In this document: piece by piece, positions 33,037-41,321 of the stretch
Numbering within the stretch: the stretch's first letter is position 1
Layout of the letters: the number at the start of each line of letters is the position of its first letter
Source of the DNA: Oceanobacillus sojae
Lineage (GTDB): Bacteria; Bacillota; Bacilli; Bacillales; Amphibacillaceae
Assembly (NCBI RefSeq): GCF_900162665.1
Contig: NZ_LT727810.1
Location: 724,469 to 788,468 of the forward strand
DNA: 64,000 bases
Direction of reading: 5' to 3'
The notes under the pieces: generated by a model
What the model was told of the DNA's origin: nothing
Database searches by the model: none
What the model saw: the letters and a program-made list of their open reading frames with translations, nothing else
Made by a program: the position numbers and the translations under genes

Positions 33037-35082
33037 ATGAAAAATCTACTTATGAAGTTTGTAAATAAATTGACGAGTATCGGCGCGTCATTGCAAACGC
33101 CCATTGCTATTTTGCCAGCTGCAGGACTGCTATTAGCCTTAGGAACAGTTTTTACAAATTCTGCTTTCTTGGAAATGATGCCTATTGCAGATAATCCAGT
33201 GATGGAAAATATCTTTAACGTGTTATTAGCTACAGGAAATATTATTTTTGCTAATTTACCGTTGATTTTTGCCGCAGGGGTAGCTATTGGATTAACGAAT
33301 AATGATGGTGTGGCAGCATTATCAGCTATTGTCGGCTATTTGATTATGAACGTAACCATTGGCGGAACAATGGGGATTACACCAGAGATGGTTGCTGAAT
33401 CAGATATGTATGTAGAAATTTTAGGAATTCCAACCGTTCAAACAGGCGTTTTGGGAGGTATCATTGTTGGGCTGCTTTCAGCAACTGTATTTAATAAATT
33501 TCACGATGTTAAGCTGCCAACATCATTAGCATTTTTCGCCGGGAAAAGAAGTGTGCCAATAATTACTGCTTTTAGCGCTCTTTTTTTAGGATTTATAATG
33601 ATTATCATTTGGCCGACAATTCAAGGCGGAATTAATAATTTGTCAACATTTATTGTAAATCTAAACGCAGGTTTTTCTGGTTTTATGTTTGGTTTTGTAG
33701 AAAGATTAACCATTCCATTCGGTATGAATCACGTATGGTGGCCAACATTTTGGTTACAAGCTGGAGAATATACAAATGCCGCAGGGCAAGTTGTCAATGG
33801 AGATCAATTGATTTTCTTCTCTCAATTAGCAGATAACGTACCAATTACTGTTGGTAATTTTATGAATGGATTATTTGTATTGAAAATATTCTCGATACCG
33901 GCAATTGCTTTAGCAATGTATCATACAGCGAAAAAAGAACAAAAAGCTAAAGTGAAAGGTATCTTATTATCTGCAGGATTAACTTCTTTAATCGCTGGTG
34001 TAACAGAACCACTTGAATTTCTATTTATCTTTACAGCTCCAGTTTTATTTCTAATTCATGCAGTAGTTACCGGCCTGGGATTTACAGCAATGAATTTATT
34101 GGGTGCGCATTTAGGACTTTCCTTTTCAGGAGGATTACTGGATTTTGCATTCTTTAATTTACTGACAACCCGGACTCATTGGTGGATTCTTATCCCGGTA
34201 GGACTAAGTTTCTTTGCAATCAATTATTTCTTATTTAGATTTGCAATTGTGAAATTTAATCTGAAGACTCCTGGCCGTATGACAGACAAAGATAAAAACT
34301 CAAAAAAATCTAATGTAAATTATGATGGCGATCAAATTACAAATATTATCAAAGGTTTAGGGGGCAAAGAAAATATTCGTAATGTGAATGCATGTTACTC
34401 CAGATTACGTGTGGATGTAGCAGATACTGCAGTTGTTGATAAAGATATTTTCACAGATCAATTAGAAGCTTCCGGTGTAAGTATTTTAGGTAAAAACGTT
34501 CAAGTGATTTATGGTAACGCAGCAGTTGGAATTAAAGAAGGCGTACTGGCAAAGCTTCGGGGAGACGATTATGAGCCAATGGTTGAGACGGAAAAAACTG
34601 CTAAAGCTGTTCAATCAGAACCAGCTAAACTTTTAGATATCACAGCTCCTGCAACCGGAGAAATAATTTCAATTGATAAAGTTCCGGATCAGGTGTTTTC
34701 TACAAGAGCTATGGGGGATGGCTTTGCAATTGAACTGCAGGACAATGTGATCTACGCTCCCGTGTCAGGCAAAATTGTAGGAGTATTTCCAACAAAACAT
34801 GCTATCTCTATTATCGACAATTTTGGTAATGAAGTTCTTATTCATATTGGTCTGGATACAGTTAATTTAGAGGGAGAAGGTTTCCGGCTGCTGGTTGAAG
34901 AAGGCGATGTGATTAATCAAAATGATTTAATTGCTGAAATTAATTCAGAACAAATCAGAAATAAAGGTTATTCTCTGATTACACCAGTTATCTTTACTAA
35001 TCTGGACAAAGAAATGTATGAAGTTAAACTTTCAGTGAAAGGAAGAATTAAAGCTGGTCAGAAAAACCTGATCAAATTTTAA
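33037..35082 (+). CDS. PTS glucose-family permease EIICBA
   Basis: A 681-residue three-domain permease. EIIC (about residues 1-410) has some ten membrane segments and the FGMNHVWWPTFW and AGVTEPLEFLFIF signatures of the glucose/GlcNAc/maltose family. EIIB (about 430-510) has phospho-Cys453 in NACYSRLRV. EIIA (about 530-681) has phospho-His603 in LIHIGLDTV. It imports a sugar and phosphorylates it using HPr (ptsH is in this window). Exact sugar is unknown. Start: ATG with AGGGAG 8 bases upstream. The gene heads an operon with three sugar-converting enzymes. Confidence 0.92.
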   Translation: MKNLLMKFVNKLTSIGASLQTPIAILPAAGLLLALGTVFTNSAFLEMMPIADNPVMENIFNVLLATGNIIFANLPLIFAAGVAIGLTNNDGVAALSAIVGYLIMNVTIGGTMGITPEMVAESDMYVEILGIPTVQTGVLGGIIVGLLSATVFNKFHDVKLPTSLAFFAGKRSVPIITAFSALFLGFIMIIIWPTIQGGINNLSTFIVNLNAGFSGFMFGFVERLTIPFGMNHVWWPTFWLQAGEYTNAAGQVVNGDQLIFFSQLADNVPITVGNFMNGLFVLKIFSIPAIALAMYHTAKKEQKAKVKGILLSAGLTSLIAGVTEPLEFLFIFTAPVLFLIHAVVTGLGFTAMNLLGAHLGLSFSGGLLDFAFFNLLTTRTHWWILIPVGLSFFAINYFLFRFAIVKFNLKTPGRMTDKDKNSKKSNVNYDGDQITNIIKGLGGKENIRNVNACYSRLRVDVADTAVVDKDIFTDQLEASGVSILGKNVQVIYGNAAVGIKEGVLAKLRGDDYEPMVETEKTAKAVQSEPAKLLDITAPATGEIISIDKVPDQVFSTRAMGDGFAIELQDNVIYAPVSGKIVGVFPTKHAISIIDNFGNEVLIHIGLDTVNLEGEGFRLLVEEGDVINQNDLIAEINSEQIRNKGYSLITPVIFTNLDKEMYEVKLSVKGRIKAGQKNLIKF

Positions 35083-35179
35083 TTGAAATTAATTATAACT
35101 TATATGATTCCAATCAAATTAATCAATTATTTACTTTTTTAAAAGGTTTTATTTATAAAATAAAATAGGAGGTTACCTG

Positions 35180-35998
35180 ATGGAGAAAGGAATTTTTTCT
35201 AAAGTATTTGTTAAATACCCTTTAGAAGAAGCTTTTATAAAGATTCGTGAATTTGGTTTTAGTACAGTACAATTTAATTTTGCTAATGTTGGGCTGCCCA
35301 GCCTGCCTTCAAAAGTAAGTAATGAAATTCTTGAGCAGATACAGAAGGCTTGTGAAAAGACAGGGATTTCAATTTCTGTCATCTCAGGGACATTTAACAC
35401 ACTAGAATTAAATAACGAGACACGGAAAAAAAATATAGAAGGATTTAAAAACGTAGTGGAGGCGGCCAAAAACCTAAATGTGCCATATGTTTCTATTTCA
35501 ACAGGCAGTTTTAATCAAGAAGATTTTTGGAGCCCGCACCCTGATAACCATACCAAAAAAGCCTGGAATTACTTGTTCAAATCATTGGATGAAATGCTGG
35601 ATATTGCTTCACGTAATGAAGTGACTATTGTAATTGAACCGGAACAGGCGAATGTTATTAGTACGGTAGAGGATACCAAGCGGTTGATGAATCATTATCG
35701 TAGTCCCTATTTAAAAGTATTGTTTGATGCTGCCAATATTGTAACTGTTGATGATATTGGCCAATTGGAAAATAAAATTAACAGCTCTTTGAAGGAACTG
35801 AGTAAGTATATTGCAGTGGCCCATTGCAAGGACTGCCTCGTTTCCAAGGAAAAAGTTACATTTGCACCTATTGGCAAAGGCAGTCTTCCATTAAATCAAT
35901 ATTTAAAGGAATTAAAAAAATATTATGATGGTCCGGTGATTATGCATGGATTAGATGAAGAAGATATTGCCTTTGCATTAAAAAGTGCTCAATTTTAA
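35180..35998 (+). CDS. TIM-barrel sugar phosphate isomerase/epimerase (AP-endonuclease-2 superfamily)
   Basis: A 272-residue protein of the xylose-isomerase-like TIM-barrel superfamily. Metal-site residues expected of the fold can be seen: Glu in IVIEPEQANV, Asp in VLFDAANIV, His in AVAHCKD and the C-terminal MHGLDEED. Members include hexulose epimerases, inosose isomerases/dehydratases and 3-keto-sugar lyases, so the reaction cannot be named. It has AGGAGG 7 bases upstream of ATG and lies 97 bases after the PTS gene, in one operon. Confidence 0.82.
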   Translation: MEKGIFSKVFVKYPLEEAFIKIREFGFSTVQFNFANVGLPSLPSKVSNEILEQIQKACEKTGISISVISGTFNTLELNNETRKKNIEGFKNVVEAAKNLNVPYVSISTGSFNQEDFWSPHPDNHTKKAWNYLFKSLDEMLDIASRNEVTIVIEPEQANVISTVEDTKRLMNHYRSPYLKVLFDAANIVTVDDIGQLENKINSSLKELSKYIAVAHCKDCLVSKEKVTFAPIGKGSLPLNQYLKELKKYYDGPVIMHGLDEEDIAFALKSAQF

Positions 35999-36028
35999 GT
36001 TGATATAAATAAATGAGGAGAATGTTAT

Positions 36029-37111
36029 ATGACGGATATAAAAAAAGAAGATAAGTTAGTAAAAATTGGTGTATTGGGAGCGGGACAAATTTCACAAGCA
36101 GCGCATTTTGATTCCATTAGAAGATCAAGTAATGCAGAGCTTTACGCGATTTGTGATCTGGATGAATTTCTTTTAAATGAAATGGATGCTATCTATCATC
36201 CTGCTAAACTTTATCGTGATTATGATGAAATGCTGGCTGATCCGGCAATTGATGCGATTGTAATAGGAATTGCAGATAATTTTCATGTTCCAATGACTAT
36301 GAAAGCAGTTCGAGCAGGTAAGCCGGTTTTAGTAGAAAAACCTTTAGGTATGTCCATTGAAGAAGTTGAAGAATTAGGAGAGCATGTTAAGAATTCCAAT
36401 CTGCATGTTCAAGTTGGAAACATGAAACGCTTTGATCCGGGAATTGAAGCAGCTAAGGATTTTATTGATCAGGAAATGGGTGAGATGCTGGCTTTAAAAG
36501 CTTGGTATTGTGATAACACGTATCGTTATACAACAACAGATAATGTGCAGCCGATTATTTTAGAAGGACCTAATGCGAAAAAGCCTGCCGGAAATCCGAA
36601 AGCGGACAAGCGCCGTTATTATATGCGCGGTCATGGAAGTCATTTATTTGATACTGCACGCTATTTAGGTGGAAATATTATTGCAGTTACTGCCTGGTTA
36701 ACTGAAAAATATGGTTCTTATTCATGGCTTGTAACAGCGGAATATGAAAATGGGTTTGTTGGGCAGTTAGATTTAACTTTACAAGTTCGAATGGATTGGC
36801 ATGAAGGTTTTGAAGTTTATGGTGAGCATGGATCAATTCTTGCAAAAACATATAATCCGTGGTTCTTTAAAGGAAGCGATGTGGAAATATTTAAATCCTC
36901 AGACGACAGTTATCATCGTCCGATTGCTGCGGATGGCCATTTCTATCGTCGTCAAATTGAAGATTTTGCACGTACCGTATTGACCGGTGAAAAAGGAAGG
37001 GGTGCAACTGTTTTTGATGGTATTGAAACAATGAAAATTATGCAGGCAGTTCAAAAATCGGTTAAAACTGGTCAAAAGGTTCGGGTGGACTCTGTTTCTG
37101 GGGAACTATAG
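36029..37111 (+). CDS. Gfo/Idh/MocA-family oxidoreductase
   Basis: A 360-residue NAD(P)-dependent dehydrogenase: Rossmann motif GVLGAGQISQAAH (residues 13-25), the family lysine in VLVEKPLGMS, and the active-site His in RGHGSHLFDTARYLGG. Such enzymes oxidise or reduce a ring hydroxyl of sugars, inositols or sugar acids, often at C3, or open a route via a lactone. The middle section with PAGNPKADKRRYYMRG is unusual and suggests a specific substrate group. It starts 30 bases after the isomerase gene, with GAGGAG upstream. Confidence 0.88.
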   Translation: MTDIKKEDKLVKIGVLGAGQISQAAHFDSIRRSSNAELYAICDLDEFLLNEMDAIYHPAKLYRDYDEMLADPAIDAIVIGIADNFHVPMTMKAVRAGKPVLVEKPLGMSIEEVEELGEHVKNSNLHVQVGNMKRFDPGIEAAKDFIDQEMGEMLALKAWYCDNTYRYTTTDNVQPIILEGPNAKKPAGNPKADKRRYYMRGHGSHLFDTARYLGGNIIAVTAWLTEKYGSYSWLVTAEYENGFVGQLDLTLQVRMDWHEGFEVYGEHGSILAKTYNPWFFKGSDVEIFKSSDDSYHRPIAADGHFYRRQIEDFARTVLTGEKGRGATVFDGIETMKIMQAVQKSVKTGQKVRVDSVSGEL

Positions 37112-37125
37112 GGAGGAGATAAAGA

Positions 37126-37929
37126 ATGCCTATATTTAATTTTGATGAGATCCATTTTTATTATCAGGATGATTGCAACGAGGGAGTACCTTTTATATTT
37201 CTTCATGGACTTGGCGGAGATGTAAATCAAACACAGGACATTTTGAATGAAATTCCACACATCAGACGTATCACAATTGATTTTCGGGGACATGGAAAAA
37301 CAATCCATTTCGGTGAAACTAGTAAGCTGAGTTTCCATCAATTTGCAGATGATGTGAAAGCTCTAATCGATTTCTTGGAAATTGACCGGTTTATCATTGG
37401 TGGAATCTCTACTGGTGCTGGGGTGGCCTTGAATTTTGCCTTGCGCTATCCAAAAGGAATTCAAAAATTAGTTTTTTCTCGTCCAGCTTGGGAAGATCAG
37501 CCTCAGCCAGAGATAATAAAGGAAGCTTTTCGAACAATTTATCAGATATTGAATGATGATGCTGTCTCGGATAATAAAGGAACATTTAAGCAAACAGTGA
37601 TTTATCAAAAAATGAACGGAATTTCCAGTTACGCCGGAAAAACATTATTAGGACAATTTGATTACCCTTTTGCTAAAGAAACTTCACCAAAATTAATCTG
37701 TATTCCATCAGATTGTCCGAATAGCAGCAAAAACGTTTGGAAGTCTATATCAGTTCCAACTTTGATTTTAGCATCTGAGAAAGACCCATTGCATCCGCTT
37801 GAGTTTGCGGAAACACTCCATGCTGGTATCCCGGATTCAATTTTTAAAGAAATAACATCGAAAACGATTTCCGGGAGCAGGCATAAGACGGATACTGTAA
37901 CAGAAATTCGTAAATTTATCACAGACTAG
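37126..37929 (+). CDS. Alpha/beta-fold hydrolase
   Basis: A 267-residue serine hydrolase. Oxyanion motif HGLGG (residues 27-31), nucleophile Ser95 in GGISTGAG, likely acid Asp in ILASEKDPLHP and His in SGSRHKTDT. It is the fourth gene of the sugar operon, 14 bases after the dehydrogenase, with GGGAGGAG upstream. A lactonase or ester-cleaving step on the sugar product is the natural guess, but substrate cannot be read from sequence. The 344-base gap downstream (37930-38273) holds only AT-rich DNA and a terminator. Confidence 0.85.
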   Translation: MPIFNFDEIHFYYQDDCNEGVPFIFLHGLGGDVNQTQDILNEIPHIRRITIDFRGHGKTIHFGETSKLSFHQFADDVKALIDFLEIDRFIIGGISTGAGVALNFALRYPKGIQKLVFSRPAWEDQPQPEIIKEAFRTIYQILNDDAVSDNKGTFKQTVIYQKMNGISSYAGKTLLGQFDYPFAKETSPKLICIPSDCPNSSKNVWKSISVPTLILASEKDPLHPLEFAETLHAGIPDSIFKEITSKTISGSRHKTDTVTEIRKFITD

Positions 37930-38224
37930 CTGTTTAGTAGATGAGAACGTAAATAACATTGTTTAATTAGATTAAGGGCTCAAACGTGGCAGTACAAACA
38001 AATGCTGTTATTGAAATGGTATAGCATATTTAAAGTAGAGAAAATCGTTATTGTAGTGTATGCAGGGGAAAGGGTTGTAAAAGTATTTATTTCTAATTGT
38101 GGAAGAGAATATGAATTGATTAGAACATAGAATCTTAGTAGTGAGAATAAAAGCTGAATTAAGCCGGGGGATGTAAGACACCATATCGTCTGTTTTCATT
38201 TGCATTAACTGAATTAATTATGAT

Positions 38225-38266
38225 AAAAATAGTTAGAGAGAGGTTAACCTCTCTCTAACTATTTTT
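38225..38266. terminator. Bidirectional terminator, sugar operon region / DksA-like gene
   Basis: A perfect palindrome centred on GGTTAACC, arm TAGTTAGAGAGAGGTT, with A run before and T run after. Confidence 0.9.
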
Positions 38267-38273
38267 TATATTG

Positions 38274-38627
38274 TTAATCATTGGTTGGAGCTTCTTCAAC
38301 AAGAATTCTCGCTGTAGGCATTACTTCCAGCCTTTCTTTCGGGATAGGCTTGCCGGATTGTTCACTGATTCCAAAAGTGCCGTCTTCTATTTTTTGTAAG
38401 GTATCTTCAATATCCTTCAGCTCTTCTCTTCGCATCTGGTCTAAGCCGGCATCCCGCTGCTGTTCAAACTGTTCTGTTCCTAAATCTGCCGGGTGATTAT
38501 TGACAGAGGCCAACTCATCCTCTTGTTTATTTTCCTGTGCAGTATATCCTTCCGCTTCTTCTTTCATTTCTAAAAGCTTTTTCTTAAATAGAGCTATATC
38601 TTCTTTGGTTAAATGTTCTGTTTGCAT
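38274..38627 (-). CDS. TraR/DksA-like protein lacking zinc-finger cysteines
   Basis: A 117-residue coiled-coil protein of the DksA/TraR/YteA group. The N-terminal helices (LTKEDIALFKKKLLEMKEEAEG) are followed by the acidic NNHPADLGTEQFEQQRDAGL stretch typical of Bacillus members such as YteA and YocK. The C-terminal finger reads GTFGISEQSGKPIPKERLEV: both first-pair cysteines are Ser and the second pair is absent. So it should not bind zinc but may keep the secondary-channel-binding tip. It lies downstream of menA on the same strand. Confidence 0.82.
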   Translation of the reverse strand: MQTEHLTKEDIALFKKKLLEMKEEAEGYTAQENKQEDELASVNNHPADLGTEQFEQQRDAGLDQMRREELKDIEDTLQKIEDGTFGISEQSGKPIPKERLEVMPTARILVEEAPTND

Positions 38628-38668
38628 GATTTTGTGTCATCCTTTCTGGATCAGAATGCACGCATGCT

Positions 38669-39604
38669 TTACAATAATCCGGAAATCAATAAAGAGAGAC
38701 CTAAAAGCATACCATATATCGTATTGGTTTTCGCTGTTTTTGCCATAGCCGGCATCATCTCTATCGCTTTTGTTTTTCCTTGAAATCCTTTTATCACCCC
38801 GATTGCCGGCAGGGCGCTTAATAGCGTCAGAAAGGACCAAGCCGGAAGAATGCCGGTGAGAATAAGAATAATTGTTATAGAGAAAGCAACAATAAATAAA
38901 ATCCCAAGCAGCTTAACGGAATTTGGTCTGCCAATAAGCACAGCGATGGTTTTTCTACCTCCTGTTTCATCTCCATCGCGATCCCGGATATTATTTGCAA
39001 AGTTAATGCACCCGATAAAAATTGTAATTGGGATGGAAATCCAAATCATTTCCACTGTAATAGTAGAGGTTTGAATATAATAAGTAATCCCTATAATAAC
39101 TGATCCCATCAGTACACCGGAGAATAATTCTCCAAAAGGCGTATAGGAAATGGGAATAGGGCCTCCAGTATATAAATAACCGATTGCCATACAAAATAAA
39201 CCAATAATTGCAATCCACCAGCTGGAAGCTATACATATGTAAATACCGATTCCAACGGATATAGCATAAAAAATAAAGGCAATATTACGGATTCGTTTCG
39301 GATGCATCCCATCGCGGACAATAGACCCGCTGATTCCTACAGATTGATCGTTATCTAAACCGCGTACAAAATCGTAGTACTCATTAAACATATTGGTTGC
39401 TGCCTGAATAAGTATAGAAGCAATCATCATTGCAAAAAATAGCAGCCAGTTGATTGTCCCTTCATTAAGAGCAATCATTGTCCCGACAAAAACAGGGACG
39501 AAGGATGCTGTAAGTGTATGGGGCCGGATTAAACGCCACCATTTGTGAAATCCTTCCCGTTCATTTAACAATTCTTTTATATTAGCTGAATCATTTGTTG
39601 TCAT
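38669..39604 (-). CDS. menA: MenA, 1,4-dihydroxy-2-naphthoate polyprenyltransferase
   Basis: A 311-residue membrane prenyltransferase (UbiA superfamily) with about eight helices. Asp-rich motifs NMFNEYYDFVRGLDND and INFANNIRDRDGDETGG bind the Mg-polyprenyl diphosphate. It attaches the isoprenoid tail to DHNA in menaquinone synthesis. ATG at 39604 is 9 bases after AGGAGG; an upstream in-frame start at 39667 lacks a ribosome site. It is divergent from the menFDHB(E) genes. The 312-base gap between carries the menF promoter and nothing else I can see. Confidence 0.93.
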   Translation of the reverse strand: MTTNDSANIKELLNEREGFHKWWRLIRPHTLTASFVPVFVGTMIALNEGTINWLLFFAMMIASILIQAATNMFNEYYDFVRGLDNDQSVGISGSIVRDGMHPKRIRNIAFIFYAISVGIGIYICIASSWWIAIIGLFCMAIGYLYTGGPIPISYTPFGELFSGVLMGSVIIGITYYIQTSTITVEMIWISIPITIFIGCINFANNIRDRDGDETGGRKTIAVLIGRPNSVKLLGILFIVAFSITIILILTGILPAWSFLTLLSALPAIGVIKGFQGKTKAIEMMPAMAKTAKTNTIYGMLLGLSLLISGLL

Positions 39605-39838
39605 TACCTGCTTCCTCCTAAAAAACCATATCGTATTTATTTTAGATAAGTGGTATGGGCGTGTCAAACCTATTTTATAATAACAACAGAATTAAAGAAG
39701 GAAAGTAATTCTTTTTTATTATTTTAAATACCTATTTTCTTTTCTATAATGTTTTCTTTATTCATCTTCGGAAAGGTCGTATTCATCGACAGAAAATTGG
39801 AAAAGAATAACGGATTTGAATGAATTAGAAGGCTTTTC

Positions 39839-39867
39839 TTGAGAAAGTAGAGAAAAGGGCATAAAAT
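39839..39867 (+). promoter_or_regulatory. Candidate promoter of the men operon
   Basis: TTGAGA (39839-39844), 17-base spacer, TAAAAT (39862-39867), 50 bases before the menF ATG. Confidence 0.6.
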
Positions 39868-39916
39868 AGTAAAGGATAATTAAATACCTGTCCAACTATT
39901 ATGGAGGTTTATCGTC

Positions 39917-41317
39917 ATGATTGAAGTAAAAGAAAAACAGTTTACAGCTGAATTGGAGGCTGCCATACAGTCAGTTCAAACAGATCAAAAAAATAAACTG
40001 TTTAGTTATACAGAAAAAATAAATCAAGTCAACTTATATAGATTTTTAGAAAAAGCCGGGATATTGGAGCTCCCACGGACATTTTGGTCCAGCGCGACGG
40101 AAGCTTTTCAGCTGGCGGGAGCAGGGCATGCTTTTGAATTATCTGCGGAGGCTTCCAGATACCGCTATGATCAGGTAGAGCAAGAATGGAACGCTTTATT
40201 AGATGATGCTGTTATCTATAATCCTTACCATACATCGGGAACCGGAGTTGTCGCACTGGGAGGATTTTCTTTTGATCCGTTGAAGCCTCAGACAAAGCTG
40301 TGGAAAAATTTTCCTGAAAGTCATTTTTCCGTTCCGAGTTATATTTTAACGCACGAAGATGGAAATTATTACCTTACTATAAACCGTCTCATCCGTGCCG
40401 GGGAAACTTATTCAACTGTATTAGAGGAATTACAAAATAACCGTCAAGCGTTGATAGATAATACAGATCTCCCACATAATGCATCAGTATTACGTGTTCA
40501 AAGCAAACAGGAGATTGCACCGGAACTGTGGAAAGAAACGATTAAAAAAGCTACGGATGTTATGAAAAAAACGGCAGTTGATAAAATTGTTCTTGCGAGA
40601 GAAGTGCGGTTACATTTCAATCAGTCAGTAAACATTCCAGACATTCTTCAGCGGCTTGTAAGTACACAGCCCAATTCATATGTGTTTGGCTATGAGATGG
40701 GGGAGGATTGTTTTCTTGGAGCAACACCTGAGCGTCTTGTGAAGGTAAAGGATGATGAGGTGTTATCGACCTGTTTGGCAGGAACGGCACCAAGAGGAAA
40801 GACAGTAGAAGAAGATGAGCAAATAGCAAATAATCTTTTTCAAGATCCGAAAAACCGTGAAGAGCATGATTATGTTGTGCAAATGATTCGCAGTACGATG
40901 GAAGCATATTGTACGGATATAGTGGTTCCTGATGAGCCTGTGGTTCATCAGTACAAAACTTTGCAGCATTTATATACGCCTGTGCGGGCAAAGTTAAAAG
41001 AGAATCATCGTATTTTTTCCATTATAAGCGGATTGCATCCAACTCCGGCACTTGGGGGAACACCGAGACGGGATGCTTTAGCATTTATCCGTGATAATGA
41101 ATTATTGGACCGGGGCTGGTATGGTGCGCCTATTGGCTGGATGGACAGTAATAATCATGGGGAATTTGCTGTGGCTTTACGTTCCGCCCTTATTCAAAAG
41201 GATGAAGCCTCCCTGTTTGCAGGGTGTGGAATTGTAGAAGACTCTGTTCCCGAGAGTGAATATGAAGAAACTAAGATTAAATTAATGCCGATGTTATCTG
41301 TTTTAGGAGTGGATTAG
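39917..41317 (+). CDS. menF: MenF, menaquinone-specific isochorismate synthase
   Basis: A 466-residue chorismate-binding enzyme turning chorismate into isochorismate. C-terminal signatures include KIVLAREVRL, GATPERLVKV, STCLAGTAPRGKT, LHPTPALGGTPRRDAL and the ending AGCGIVEDSVPESEYEETKIKL. Catalytic Lys and Glu lie in these blocks. Start: ATG with GGAGG 9 bases upstream. It heads a menF-menD-menH-menB run with tight junctions: menD begins 4 bases after its stop. Confidence 0.95.
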   Translation: MIEVKEKQFTAELEAAIQSVQTDQKNKLFSYTEKINQVNLYRFLEKAGILELPRTFWSSATEAFQLAGAGHAFELSAEASRYRYDQVEQEWNALLDDAVIYNPYHTSGTGVVALGGFSFDPLKPQTKLWKNFPESHFSVPSYILTHEDGNYYLTINRLIRAGETYSTVLEELQNNRQALIDNTDLPHNASVLRVQSKQEIAPELWKETIKKATDVMKKTAVDKIVLAREVRLHFNQSVNIPDILQRLVSTQPNSYVFGYEMGEDCFLGATPERLVKVKDDEVLSTCLAGTAPRGKTVEEDEQIANNLFQDPKNREEHDYVVQMIRSTMEAYCTDIVVPDEPVVHQYKTLQHLYTPVRAKLKENHRIFSIISGLHPTPALGGTPRRDALAFIRDNELLDRGWYGAPIGWMDSNNHGEFAVALRSALIQKDEASLFAGCGIVEDSVPESEYEETKIKLMPMLSVLGVD

Positions 41318-41321
41318 AGAA

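Noticed and set aside
38002..38130. 42-codon frame in the gap after the sugar operon
   Set aside because: No ribosome site or promoter, no recognisable motif, and the codon pattern looks random.
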